From Piscirickettsia litoralis (GTDB lineage Bacteria; Pseudomonadota; Gammaproteobacteria; Piscirickettsiales; Piscirickettsiaceae), in assembly GCF_001720395.1 (NCBI RefSeq), contig NZ_MDTU01000001.1, forward strand, positions 1,442,211 to 1,506,210: 64,000 bases of DNA, read 5' to 3'. Positions within the stretch are counted from its first letter, which is position 1, and every line of letters begins with the position of its first letter. This document shows positions 20,071 through 28,874 of this stretch, piece by piece. Made by a program: the position numbers and the translations under genes. The notes beneath the pieces were generated by a model, which made no database searches, had not been told where the DNA came from, and was given only the letters and a program-made list of their open reading frames with translations.

Positions 20071-20694
20071 CTAATTTTGTTCTCGATTAAAGCGGATGCC
20101 ATGATAACCAAAATTCTTTGCATTCGCACGGGCGAGTTTCACTGAAACAAACCCGACAGGAGAAACATGACGTTTTCCTGTCGGGCTTATTCTAAGCCAA
20201 CGCCATTTCCCCTCACCATCCTCAAAAAACTGCCACTCATCATCCTTCTTTGCCCCAACAGCGGCCTTCTTTGTAGTTGATGATGATTTCGTTTTTAAGT
20301 TTTGCAATGAAACTGGCTGTCGGATCACTTTGCCTTCACCAGTGAAGCCATTTTGACTCGCAGCGCCACGTGCAATTTCTTCACTGGCAAACCCCTCTTT
20401 AGCAATTTGCCGCTTACCATCGGCATTGACTTTGAGCCAGCGCCACTTGCTATCATCGGCCCGAAAAAAATACCACTGTTCACCCGTTGTTTTTTCGGGT
20501 GATGAACTCCCTGCTACTTGCTCTTTTTTTTCTTGCTCGGCGTAGCCTGCCTCTTCTTCTGCGTGCTTTTTTGCAGCCTCCTCTGTATCAAACCCAGACG
20601 GTGATACCGAACGTTTGCCTGCTGCATCAATGTGTAGCCAACGCCAACGGCCAGACTCATCTTGGAAAAAATCCCATTCTTCAGCTGATGACAT
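20071..20694 (-). CDS. triple DUF1508/YegP-like repeat protein
   Basis: 207 residues made of three tandem units of about 45-50 residues, each with the pattern W-x-FF-x(5)-WRWL-x(5)-GKR-x(4)-GF and then an Ala-rich helix. Units start near residues 6, 70 and 150, with Lys/Ser-rich linkers. YegP-type proteins usually carry two units of similar length. Function unknown in the family. The ATG at 20694 gives MSSAEEWDFF. The order is conserved enough between units to show internal duplication. Confidence 0.7.
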   Translation of the reverse strand: MSSAEEWDFFQDESGRWRWLHIDAAGKRSVSPSGFDTEEAAKKHAEEEAGYAEQEKKEQVAGSSSPEKTTGEQWYFFRADDSKWRWLKVNADGKRQIAKEGFASEEIARGAASQNGFTGEGKVIRQPVSLQNLKTKSSSTTKKAAVGAKKDDEWQFFEDGEGKWRWLRISPTGKRHVSPVGFVSVKLARANAKNFGYHGIRFNREQN

Positions 20695-20967
20695 GATTCA
20701 CCCTTACCACCCTATCAGCATTTTTTGAAAACTCTCAACAATAACACCCTTTGTATATAGCGAATCACAAAAAGTCAGTATCGCCAAATAACTTATTGAT
20801 AAAATTAATATTTTTTGTATTTTATTGCGTATAATAACCTAATAAATATTAATATGACTCATCTTTAAGAATAGCCGCTGTTGAATTATTTCATAGCCTT
20901 ACTTGCTAAAATCTTCTATTTTCGCCAAAATAGTCTAGTTAAAAGTTAAAGCGTATGGCAACAATAC

Positions 20968-21129
20968 ATGACTCCATTTCAAAAACAATTTGGCAACTCT
21001 CTAGAAAAATCTCGGCAAGAGAAAATTGCAGCACGCAAATTAGCCGCTAAGAAGAAACAGCCGAAACCTAAAGCTGCATCCACCGCACAACTCGAAACTC
21101 TAGTCGGGCGCTTTAATAAAACCTCTTAA
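20968..21129 (+). CDS. small basic protein, hypothetical
   Basis: A 53-residue frame reading MTPFQKQFGNSLEKS, followed by a lysine/alanine-rich middle and ending LVGRFNKTS. It is strongly basic, has no signal sequence and ends 21 bases before the pterin dehydratase start, so the two could share a transcript. No good ribosome site is visible. I do not recognise it. Support is the amino-acid pattern, which looks coding, and the tight spacing. Confidence 0.45.
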   Translation: MTPFQKQFGNSLEKSRQEKIAARKLAAKKKQPKPKAASTAQLETLVGRFNKTS

Positions 21130-21150
21130 TTTAAAAACAAGGAAGATTTG

Positions 21151-21438
21151 ATGAAACTCAATCAAGAACAAATTCAAACGGCACTCACCGAATTACCAAG
21201 CTGGCGACAAGATGGCGATAAAATTACTCAAACCATCCGCTTCCCTAATTATCTAGATGGCATCCGTTTTATTTCCAAACTTGCAATACAAGCCGAAGCA
21301 GTTCAGCACCACCCAGACCTAACAATTAACTGGTGCAACATTAAAATCGACTTAAATACGCATGACGTTAATGGCATCAGCCAAAAAGACATCGATATGG
21401 CTAAATACATCGAATCGCTCTTGCCTGAATTTTTATAA
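21151..21438 (+). CDS. phhB: pterin-4a-carbinolamine dehydratase
   Basis: Regenerates the tetrahydropterin cofactor after aromatic amino acid hydroxylation. 95 residues, family length. The signature is complete: QAEAVQHHPDLTINW with the catalytic histidine pair, then DLNTHDVNGISQKDIDMA. GGAAG precedes the ATG at 21151, so I prefer it to the TTG one codon earlier. No phenylalanine hydroxylase gene lies in this window. Confidence 0.93.
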   Translation: MKLNQEQIQTALTELPSWRQDGDKITQTIRFPNYLDGIRFISKLAIQAEAVQHHPDLTINWCNIKIDLNTHDVNGISQKDIDMAKYIESLLPEFL

Positions 21439-21593
21439 ACGCTAATAAAGGTGCTAGCTCTTGCCATTAATCTTTGCTTTTTTATGAGCGACTGCTATAA
21501 AACATAATAAATCATTTAAATAACAAAGCAGTGATTCCCGTAGTTAAAACCAAACATTATGGGGGTGCTTTTAAATATCTTGGGGCTAGCAGC

Positions 21594-21920
21594 ATGACAC
21601 GATCTGAGCTTATTGAACAAATTGCAAAGCGACAAAATCAATTTGACGACTTAAAAATAGAGCAAATTGTCAGACTGATCTTAGATCAAATGGCTCAGTC
21701 ATTGATTAAAAATCAACGTATTGAAATACGAGGTTTTGGTAGTTTTTCTTTACACAAACGAGACCCTCGCAAAGCGCGCAACCCGAAAACAGGTGAATCT
21801 GTCATCACCGAATCAAAACATGCAATTCACTTTAAACCAGGAAAATCCATGCGTGAGCGAGTCGACCAATCAAAAAATATCTATCCAATTCAAGAAGATA
21901 AAGACGGTGATCATGATTAA
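21594..21920 (+). CDS. ihfB: integration host factor beta subunit
   Basis: DNA-bending nucleoid protein of the HU/IHF family, 108 residues from the ATG at 21594 (MTRSELIEQIAKRQ). The IHF-beta core is clear: RIEIRGFGSF, the arm with RNPKTGESV and its proline, and HFKPGKSMRERV. The longer open frame beginning at 21531 is rejected because family homology starts at MTRSEL. It does not follow rpsA as in enterobacteria. IHF commonly assists sigma-54 promoters, and one lies 3 kb downstream. Confidence 0.92.
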   Translation: MTRSELIEQIAKRQNQFDDLKIEQIVRLILDQMAQSLIKNQRIEIRGFGSFSLHKRDPRKARNPKTGESVITESKHAIHFKPGKSMRERVDQSKNIYPIQEDKDGDHD

Positions 21921-21934
21921 TTTAATTAAAACAA

Positions 21935-23572
21935 TTAATTAACACCCGCGCGCAATAAGTCACTGTATAGTTTAAGTAACTCTTTGTAACGAGATAACCT
22001 TTTCTCATCAACGCTCTTAACATGCTTCGCCTGGTCAAGATAACGACCGCAGCGTTGAAATAATACTTTTGTGCGCTTACCGCCTTGCGACATAAAAGTA
22101 ATTAATGCTTGTGCTGCATTTAAACTAATTGCAATATTATTAGGTAATTCCGTTGCCGCAAGCTCAAATAACTCCACAGCTTCTGCATACTGTTGGCTTT
22201 TAAACATCTCGACAGCCAAATGGTTCGCCTCATCCGGTGTGATTTCTGGGCCATAGTAAAACTCTCTAATTTTATCAATAACATCAATTTCATCACGATG
22301 CCGGCACAATAAAATCCTTATCATTAGTTCACCTTTATGGCCTAACTCACTATAAAAAAAATCACGCGCAACACTGACCTGATCCATCGGCTTCATGGAA
22401 GGGTGATTTTTATCATATAAATCAACGGCTTTCCTCAAGTGATCCTGTGCTTTGCCCTCTTCTTTCAAATGTTTAAAGATTGCACCCTTTAATAAATGCA
22501 AACGAATCATTAAGTCTTCACGCTCAGCATAGGTCTCCTCCATTCCCTCTAAAAGATGCAAAGCCTCTTTACAAGGCCGCATATCAAGCAAGCCATCTGC
22601 TGTTTTTTGATTCTGCTTTTGCAATTGATTCGCTAAGCGTAAAATATCATCCGGGTCTTTTTGAGGAGAGAACTTACTTAATCGCAGAACATTGCGCCTT
22701 GCCGTCTCAGCCACTTCTTCGTCTTCATTCTGCTCAGCAATATCAGCGAGTTTACGTTGCCTAGAGAGAGAATTGGGAGAAATTGCCACCGCCTTTTCTA
22801 AAACAGATTGCGCTAATTTCACTTCACCTTGCTTAGTTAATGCCTTAGCAAGCCAATCACGCGCAACTAAATGCTCCTTGTGCTCAGCAAGAATATACTT
22901 AAACTGTGTAATCGACTCTTCATATTTTTCGTTTAAATAAAAAATTTTGCCCAAACCAATTCGCGCCCACAAAACCTCTCGGTCTTCTAAGATTCCAGCA
23001 AAGGCCTTTTGAGCTTCTGGAAATTTATTTAAGCGAAATAGAGTTTCAGCCTGCACTCTCTCACACTCATGTACGACATCTTTAGACTCTGCCTCTGTGA
23101 TTTTAGCCTGACATAAGCGCAACACTTGATTATGATCACCTGCATCCAGTGCATCATTAATCGCCGACATCTTCTCACGATGCTCCATAATCACGGTTAG
23201 CCGGTCGATAAATTCAGCAACATTAAACGGCTTAATCATGTAAGCATCAGGGAGGTGTTCTAAAGCTCCCATCACCATCCCAGGGTTAGCAACAGCAGTC
23301 ACCATCATAAACACGGCCGAATGCTTTAAGTCACCGCCATCACGCAACTCCCCTAAGACATCCATACCATTAGGGCCATCTCCCATATTATAATCACACA
23401 AAATAATATCGTATTGTGTGACCTTCGCTTGAGCAATCGCCTCATAGCCATCGACAGCCTGATCAACTCTTGTCGCACCGACTTTTTGCAGCATTGACTT
23501 TAATACAGTACGCATTGACTTAAAGTCATCGACAACAAGTATTTTTTTATCCGCGAGGTCAATATTCGGCAT
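21935..23572 (-). CDS. response regulator receiver domain fused to TPR region
   Basis: 545 residues. Residues 1-125 are a CheY-like receiver with acidic pair DD at 15-16, phospho-acceptor Asp60 in ILCDYNMG, the conserved Thr in MMVTAVA and Lys in MIKPFN. The rest is helical with tetratricopeptide-like repeats (for example WARIGLGKIFYLNEKYEESI and LVARDWLAKALTKQGE). No DNA-binding or enzymatic output is visible, so output is probably protein-protein binding. No histidine kinase is adjacent. The ATG at 23572 is used rather than the TTG before it. Confidence 0.88.
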   Translation of the reverse strand: MPNIDLADKKILVVDDFKSMRTVLKSMLQKVGATRVDQAVDGYEAIAQAKVTQYDIILCDYNMGDGPNGMDVLGELRDGGDLKHSAVFMMVTAVANPGMVMGALEHLPDAYMIKPFNVAEFIDRLTVIMEHREKMSAINDALDAGDHNQVLRLCQAKITEAESKDVVHECERVQAETLFRLNKFPEAQKAFAGILEDREVLWARIGLGKIFYLNEKYEESITQFKYILAEHKEHLVARDWLAKALTKQGEVKLAQSVLEKAVAISPNSLSRQRKLADIAEQNEDEEVAETARRNVLRLSKFSPQKDPDDILRLANQLQKQNQKTADGLLDMRPCKEALHLLEGMEETYAEREDLMIRLHLLKGAIFKHLKEEGKAQDHLRKAVDLYDKNHPSMKPMDQVSVARDFFYSELGHKGELMIRILLCRHRDEIDVIDKIREFYYGPEITPDEANHLAVEMFKSQQYAEAVELFELAATELPNNIAISLNAAQALITFMSQGGKRTKVLFQRCGRYLDQAKHVKSVDEKRLSRYKELLKLYSDLLRAGVN

Positions 23573-23692
23573 CAATGACTACAATTTTCTAAAGACTCCT
23601 ATATTGACCAATTATAGAATAAGAACGGCCTGGACAAACTACACTCTAACTAAAGATGAACGTTATCATGCTCTATCACACTAGGGTAATCA

Positions 23693-24705
23693 ATGAAGGT
23701 AAACTTTAAAAACATAAAAAAATGCTCTGCTTAACTGCAAGCTTACTCTTGCTTGCCTGTACCTCTTCAGATCAGCAAAAAAGTTGGCAATTAGGTCAGA
23801 ATATCAGCCAACAAGCACAAATTAGCAAAAATTTAAGATATGTTCTAACAACCCCACTCAATGCACCTGTAGAACTCTGGCAAATCGGCCGCTCTGCCAA
23901 AGGAAAATATGCCTGGAGCTTTCCTGAAAATTTACCTGCAGGCTATACCATCAGTGACCTGTCAACCCCTCAATCCTATGCGGTGATGGCGAGTGGCCCT
24001 TATGTTATTGTCTGGAGCACACGCACAGGAAAAAGTCGTGCTTTTTGGCAACTCCCTTTTAGCGTCTCAGAAATTAGAGCCTCACAAACAAATCTACTCA
24101 GCCTTATTCGCACTGATCAAGGTAAAGTTAAAATGGTTGACTTGCGCACAGGCCGCATTCACTTTTCCATCCCTATCGCCAAAACAGACAAAGCCACCTA
24201 TCTCACTTTTTCCGAAAACTCACATTTTTTTTGCAGTAGGCACAAAGTCAGGACGAGTTCACCTATGGAACATGAAAACCAAAAAACTATTTCGAACACT
24301 CAAACTAGGAAAAAAATTTCGTTTTTAAAGTTTTCCAGTAATGGGAAAAAACTACTCACTTCAACTTATACCGGTTTATCACAAATTTGGTATACCCGCT
24401 CAGGAAAGCTCATTTCAACATTAAAGGCAAACGGCGATCTTTATAAAATACGCCAAGTCCCCACACCTGTCATCGCTGCGCGTTTTTCGGCAAAGAGTGG
24501 ATTTCTAGCAACCGGCTCGCCAGGCGGCATCGTTAGGGTTTGGCGCGTCAAATCAGGTTACATCCACAGACACTGGCAAATCCCTTCCCCAAGTTTTTGG
24601 AATCGTAAACATCCAACTGTACTCGATCTTGCATTCACCTCAAAAGCAAGATCAGTGGTTACTGTCACCAGTGAAAATAAGACCGCACTTTGGAAACTGC
24701 GTTAA
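23693..24705 (+). CDS. beta-propeller (WD40-like) lipoprotein with compensating frameshifts
   Basis: Exported lipoprotein: LLLLACTSS is a lipobox. The mature part has propeller blades such as GGIVRVWRVKSGY and TALWKLR. The uninterrupted frame begins at 23722, but residues between the eight-T run 24225-24232 and the seven-A run 24310-24316 are in the wrong phase. The neighbouring frame there reads VGTKSGRVHLWNMKTKK, a proper blade. One T removed and one A added repair it. One A added at 23716-23722 also joins the ATG at 23693, giving a basic MKVNFKNIKK leader with AGGG six bases upstream. Function unknown. Confidence 0.72.
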
Positions 24706-24712
24706 ATTATTA

Positions 24713-24728
24713 TGGCATACCCCTTGCA
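24713..24728 (+). promoter_or_regulatory. sigma-54 (RpoN) promoter
   Basis: TGGCATACCCCTTGCA matches the -24/-12 consensus TGGCAyrN4TTGCw at every defined position, with GG and GC separated by exactly ten bases. It lies 55 bases before the ATG of the coiled-coil gene. A perfect match to this stringent motif in a proper intergenic place is rarely accidental. The enhancer-binding protein is unknown. Confidence 0.75.
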
Positions 24729-24782
24729 GTAGTTAACTAAAATAATAGCGGCATAGATCATGCCCGAACGGCGGCAAGGCAA

Positions 24783-25407
24783 ATGAAAACACAGTCTGAC
24801 AATGCAAATATCATTCTTAGCAAAGAAGGTGAAATACTCACAGAGACAGGTGAGCTCACCTCCACAGAAGAAAATAAACTACGTGCGGCAGAATATGCCC
24901 AACAAATTTTATCTGGCCACAGCTCAAGTAAGCTTGCAGAATTAAATTATTTAGAAGAGCTTTTCGAGCGCAAGGAAAATATTGCTAAACGTGCTGAAGA
25001 AAACCACCGCCATGCCAAGATTATTCTCAATGAAAAAATGAGTGACGCAAAGCAGCTCGAAGACAAAATTCAAAATACCGAACACTCTCACGGTAGAGAA
25101 ATGGGTCATTTAAGTGAAGTGCAGAATAAACTAGCACACGAAGCAAATATAGCAATTAGTATCGCCGCACTAAAAAAAACGCGACGAGCAACGCGCTAAA
25201 GAAAATATCAATAACGCCACGCTTTCTTACCAAAATCTCATGGTAAACTTGCAAAATATAAAAAAGGCAAATGATGCCGAACTCGATAAAGCACAAAAGC
25301 TCGTTAAGAAAACAGAAAAAGAGGCCCTCATCCAGCGAGAAGCCTCTGAAAAAGCAAAACACAACGCCTTAACACTGCGTCAGCAGCTAGGTGTCGCCAA
25401 ACGCTAG
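24783..25407 (+). pseudogene. coiled-coil protein, frameshifted; sigma-54 controlled
   Basis: About 208 residues when joined, nearly all charged heptad-like helix with no signal peptide or membrane segment. The first frame stops at 25199, but the next frame continues as the same kind of sequence (RDEQRAKENINN to LGVAKR) to 25407. Removing one A from the eight-A run at 25172-25179 joins them. A sigma-54 promoter lies directly upstream. Its stop shares a CTAG with the convergent ubiI stop. I do not recognise the family. Confidence 0.65.
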
Positions 25408-26642
25408 ACTTGCTCTAAAGACGATGGTGATCCCACCAATACAGCCGGCTTGCGCCCCATCGCTTGCTTAATCAGTTCACGCTTAATAAAACCGGTTTGA
25501 TTCGTTAATTTCAGCCCCATACTCCTAAGCCACACCAACGGTTCGGCTTGTGTAGAAAATAACTCTTTAAACCCTGTCATCGTTGCGCTCGTTAAAGCAT
25601 TGTGCCCATAGCGCATACGCTCATATTTTTGCAATGTCATCATATGGCCAATATCGCGCTTTTTCTCGCGTACTTGAGTCAATACATCAATAAGAGCCAT
25701 CGCATCTAAAAACCCTAAATTAATGCCCTGACCTGCCAACGGATGAATACGGTGGGCCGCATCACCAACAAGAGCCACACGCGGGCGGGCATAACCACAA
25801 GCATGCTCAGCACGTAGAGGAAATGAAAACCGCTTTGCAACATCGGTAATCTTACCCAAATGCCCAGCAACCGCCTGCTCAAGCTCCCGTTTAAACTCTG
25901 GCTCTGCTAAATTCAAAACACGCTCAACACAATTTTTATCTAATGACCAGACAATCGAGGAGTAATGAGGGTCATCCAGAGGCAAAAAGGCCAAAGGCCC
26001 TGTCAGTAAAAAGCGCTGCCATGCTGTTCTTTGATGAGTGCGCTCAGTGCGCACCGTCGTCACTAAAGCGCATTGCTGATAATCCCGAGAAGTCACCGGC
26101 CAACTGAGCTGATGACGAACCCAAGACTGCCCTCCATCGGCCCCAATAACCACTAGCGCCCTTAGTCGATCAGCCGATTGCAGATGCAATTCAGCATATT
26201 CTTCTTTAATGTCCAAGTTAACAGCCTGTGTATCACTGTATATTGCAATATCTAACTCTTGAACGCGTTCTAATAAAGCCTGAACAATCACTTCATTTTC
26301 GATAATATGACCTAAGTGGTCAGCCCTTACATCAGCGGCCTCAAAACGAATCCGCCCAGAACCTAGACTCTCCCAGACCTCCATCGCCTGATAAGCGCTG
26401 CAACGCTGTTCGCAAATACTCTGCCAGGCGCTCAGGTGTTCCAAGAACGCCTGGCTACACGGGGTAATTGCACTAACACGTGGCGAATACACCCCGCCAG
26501 TTTTTAATTGTATGGATAATGGCTTCAACTTTAATTGATTCTTTTCGATTAAGGCGACGTTAAAGCCTTGTTGGGCTGCAAAGGCCGCGGCAGCAAGCCC
26601 AGTCATGCCTCCCCCCATCACCACGATATCAAACGACTTCAT
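25404..26642 (-). CDS. ubiI: ubiquinone-biosynthesis FAD hydroxylase, UbiI/UbiF/VisC type
   Basis: Flavin monooxygenase that hydroxylates the ubiquinone ring precursor. 412 residues. It shows the dinucleotide fold VVMGGGMTGLAAA at the N-terminus, VVIGADGGQSWVR in the middle and the flavin motif VALVGDAAHRIHPLAGQGINLG. It overlaps ubiH by 14 bases as the second gene of the operon. UbiI, UbiF and VisC share these motifs, so position next to ubiH decides the symbol. Confidence 0.85.
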   Translation of the reverse strand: MKSFDIVVMGGGMTGLAAAAFAAQQGFNVALIEKNQLKLKPLSIQLKTGGVYSPRVSAITPCSQAFLEHLSAWQSICEQRCSAYQAMEVWESLGSGRIRFEAADVRADHLGHIIENEVIVQALLERVQELDIAIYSDTQAVNLDIKEEYAELHLQSADRLRALVVIGADGGQSWVRHQLSWPVTSRDYQQCALVTTVRTERTHQRTAWQRFLLTGPLAFLPLDDPHYSSIVWSLDKNCVERVLNLAEPEFKRELEQAVAGHLGKITDVAKRFSFPLRAEHACGYARPRVALVGDAAHRIHPLAGQGINLGFLDAMALIDVLTQVREKKRDIGHMMTLQKYERMRYGHNALTSATMTGFKELFSTQAEPLVWLRSMGLKLTNQTGFIKRELIKQAMGRKPAVLVGSPSSLEQV

Positions 26643-27909
26643 TCAATTCTTCACCCCCTTTTTGCAACACCTTAGGACCTGCTGCCGTCAACAAACTCGG
26701 CAACCGACAGCCTAGAGTCTTTTGCACCCGGGCCTGACGCAACGGCCCCATCAGCTCCAAGCTTGATAGCCAAGCACGACGCACCTTGCCCACTGGGGCC
26801 AAAGGGTTTGCAAACCCAGCGAGTAAGTAATCAATATCACGAATGATATGCTGGTTTCTTTTTTGTTTTTTCTGACTATAGCGCTCTAGAACATTTGCAG
26901 AGCCAATAAATTCCTGCCGATCAATACTGTCTTGTAATACATCAAGCATACACGCGAGATCATATAACCCTAAATTTAAACCTTGACCGCTTAAAGGGTG
27001 CAAAGTATGTTCAGCATTCCCTAGCAAAATACAACCTTCTCGCCAAGAATTAACAGCAATCGTCTTTTTTAAAGGAAAGACAACACGTTTACCCACGGCC
27101 GTGCAAGCCCCTAATGAATAACCAACCATTTGGTATACATTCTCGATAAAGTCTGCTGTCGACAGCTCCAATAACGCCTTAATTTCTGCACAAGGCGCAG
27201 CCCAAAACAAGGCCATGCGCTGCTTAGTTAAGGGCAACAAACCTAAAGAGCCTGACTTAGTAAAGCGTTCAAAAGAGCGTGCTTGATGGGTTCGTTTTAA
27301 TTGAATATTGGTCACTAGAGCTTGCTGTTGATAATCATGTTGCTCCACAGCGAAATTCGCTAATCGTCTTACAGTAGACCCTGTTCCATCCGCGCCGATC
27401 ACAAGTCGTGCTTGAAGTTGGCTCTCGGAGGCTAAACCGTCTTTTTGTAAAGTCAGTGTGGATAATGGCTGATCGGAGTCTGCACTATCATTCATTTCAC
27501 ATAACCGAGTTCCTGCCAAGTGCTGAATACGGTCAGGGTAAACACGCAATTCAGCACTTAAGGCGCGCTGTATTAGATCAAGAGGAATCACATAACCAAA
27601 AGCGGCATAGCCTAATTTTTTTGCACCTAAACGTGTCTTTGACCAAGCACCCTGTTCAGACACTTCAATGTGCTCTATAGGCTGTGCGTGAAGCTGTAAA
27701 TTTTGCCAAAGACCCAGATGCTTTAATAATCGACAGCTCGTCAAAGATAATGCAATCGAACGCTGGTCCAACGCGCTCAATTTTTCCTGGTCATTGGCAG
27801 GCAGTGCTTCAATTAGAGCAACGTCTAAATTAGTAAACTGGACCAGGGCTAAGGCTAAACTGCAACCCACAACGCCACCGCCCACAATTGCGACATCAAC
27901 CTGTTTCAT
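26629..27909 (-). CDS. ubiH: 2-octaprenyl-6-methoxyphenol hydroxylase UbiH
   Basis: FAD-dependent ring hydroxylase of ubiquinone synthesis. 426 residues with VAIVGGGVVGCSLAL at the N-terminus, LVIGADGTGSTVRR and the UbiH-type GNAEHTLHPLSGQGLNLG. The ygfB-pepP-ubiH-ubiI order is usual in gammaproteobacteria; here pepP is missing and only 26 bases separate ubiH from ygfB. The 3' end overlaps ubiI. Confidence 0.92.
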   Translation of the reverse strand: MKQVDVAIVGGGVVGCSLALALVQFTNLDVALIEALPANDQEKLSALDQRSIALSLTSCRLLKHLGLWQNLQLHAQPIEHIEVSEQGAWSKTRLGAKKLGYAAFGYVIPLDLIQRALSAELRVYPDRIQHLAGTRLCEMNDSADSDQPLSTLTLQKDGLASESQLQARLVIGADGTGSTVRRLANFAVEQHDYQQQALVTNIQLKRTHQARSFERFTKSGSLGLLPLTKQRMALFWAAPCAEIKALLELSTADFIENVYQMVGYSLGACTAVGKRVVFPLKKTIAVNSWREGCILLGNAEHTLHPLSGQGLNLGLYDLACMLDVLQDSIDRQEFIGSANVLERYSQKKQKRNQHIIRDIDYLLAGFANPLAPVGKVRRAWLSSLELMGPLRQARVQKTLGCRLPSLLTAAGPKVLQKGGEELNEVV

Positions 27910-27935
27910 AGCGATTTACTTCACCTTACTCACCG

Positions 27936-28517
27936 TTAGTGCACAGCAGGACGATCAGAGCCTGTTAACTCGCTATGAATAAAAAGAGCTGCCATACGAA
28001 CATACTCAGCAATTTCCGTATAAGCGGTTTCATTTTCTTCATTGTCTTCGATGGCTAAATCTAATTGAGCAATTTCTGTCAAATCTTTCAACGTTGCAGC
28101 CAACTCGCCTTCTTTATATTTAGCAATATTCACCCCAGATAAGTGCAACCCAGTTAAAAAACCCTGGGTCCAAGCACACAATAGGCTTGCGCGCTCTGCT
28201 AAATCTGCAGAGTCATCAGGTAACAATAGGGAAAACTCGAAATCACCTGCATACATTTGCTCCCAGCTCACCTTAAAAAGCTGTTCTAACTGTTTTACTG
28301 GTTCTTTTGCCATCACATTTGCAAATAAATCAGATTTAGAGTCTGACTCAATACTGGCCAATATGGCTTTTTCTAGCCAAAATTTACAGGTGAGTTTCTC
28401 TTGGCCGGCGAGCATTCCAACAAGTAAGCCGTGGACATCGGCCGCGCTCATCCCTTCAATGCCAAGGGTGTTTAAAGCATTTTCTATTTTTTCAAATTCA
28501 ATTAACGTTTGGCTCAT
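27936..28517 (-). CDS. ygfB: UPF0149 family protein YgfB
   Basis: 193-residue acidic helical protein of the UPF0149/YgfB family. Typical features are GMSAADVHGLLVGMLAG near the start and WTQGFLTGLHLSG in the second half. In Pseudomonas a homologue affects antibiotic tolerance genes; the role here is unknown. It is the first gene of the minus-strand operon leading into ubiH and ubiI, divergent from the zapA transcript. Confidence 0.9.
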   Translation of the reverse strand: MSQTLIEFEKIENALNTLGIEGMSAADVHGLLVGMLAGQEKLTCKFWLEKAILASIESDSKSDLFANVMAKEPVKQLEQLFKVSWEQMYAGDFEFSLLLPDDSADLAERASLLCAWTQGFLTGLHLSGVNIAKYKEGELAATLKDLTEIAQLDLAIEDNEENETAYTEIAEYVRMAALFIHSELTGSDRPAVH

Positions 28518-28643
28518 TTTAGCCTATCTCCACTCAAGTGACGCCAATATCCTACCATCAGCCCCCCAGCCTAGCCAATATTTAACAACGTTGACCTTGC
28601 AATCAACAGCTTCTACCCTAGAGGTATAGGGAGTAAAAAGGGT

Positions 28644-28874
28644 ATGCCAATGGATGAGCTCAAACTTGCGGCCTTAACTCGCGATATCGGCAAAATGATC
28701 GAGCTCTGTGAGCAGCTCAAAAAAGAGAATCTTGCCCTAAAAACACAGAAAAATGCGCTCATTAAAGAACGCTCTCAGCTGCTGGACAAAAACCAAGTCG
28801 CCAAAACTCGTATCGAGTCCATGTTACTGCGTCTTGAAGAATTGGAAAAAGCCAATGTCAAAGCAAGCGCCTAA
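28644..28874 (+). CDS. TIGR02449-type short coiled-coil protein (ZapB-like)
   Basis: 76 residues of continuous coiled coil, with LALKTQKNALIKERSQLLDKN followed by IESMLLRLEELEKA (two adjoining stretches). Short coiled-coil proteins of this type commonly precede zapA in gammaproteobacteria, and a role with the division ring is suspected. An ATG at 28650 fits the ribosome site about as well as the one at 28644. Its 3' end overlaps zapA by 20 bases, implying coupled expression. Confidence 0.8.
   Translation: MPMDELKLAALTRDIGKMIELCEQLKKENLALKTQKNALIKERSQLLDKNQVAKTRIESMLLRLEELEKANVKASA

Noticed and set aside
20955-20967. ATG at 20955 as start of the small protein before phhB
   Set aside because: It opens a different, short frame that ends within about 32 codons; the frame from 20968 looks coding and runs to 21129.
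21531-21593. N-terminal extension of ihfB
   Set aside because: The 21 extra codons have no counterpart in the IHF family, which starts at MTRSEL-like sequence.
23993-24328. Separate 111-residue gene inside the propeller lipoprotein gene
   Set aside because: Its second half is the missing blade of the lipoprotein in another frame; its first half is nonsense. It reflects two frameshifts, not a second gene.
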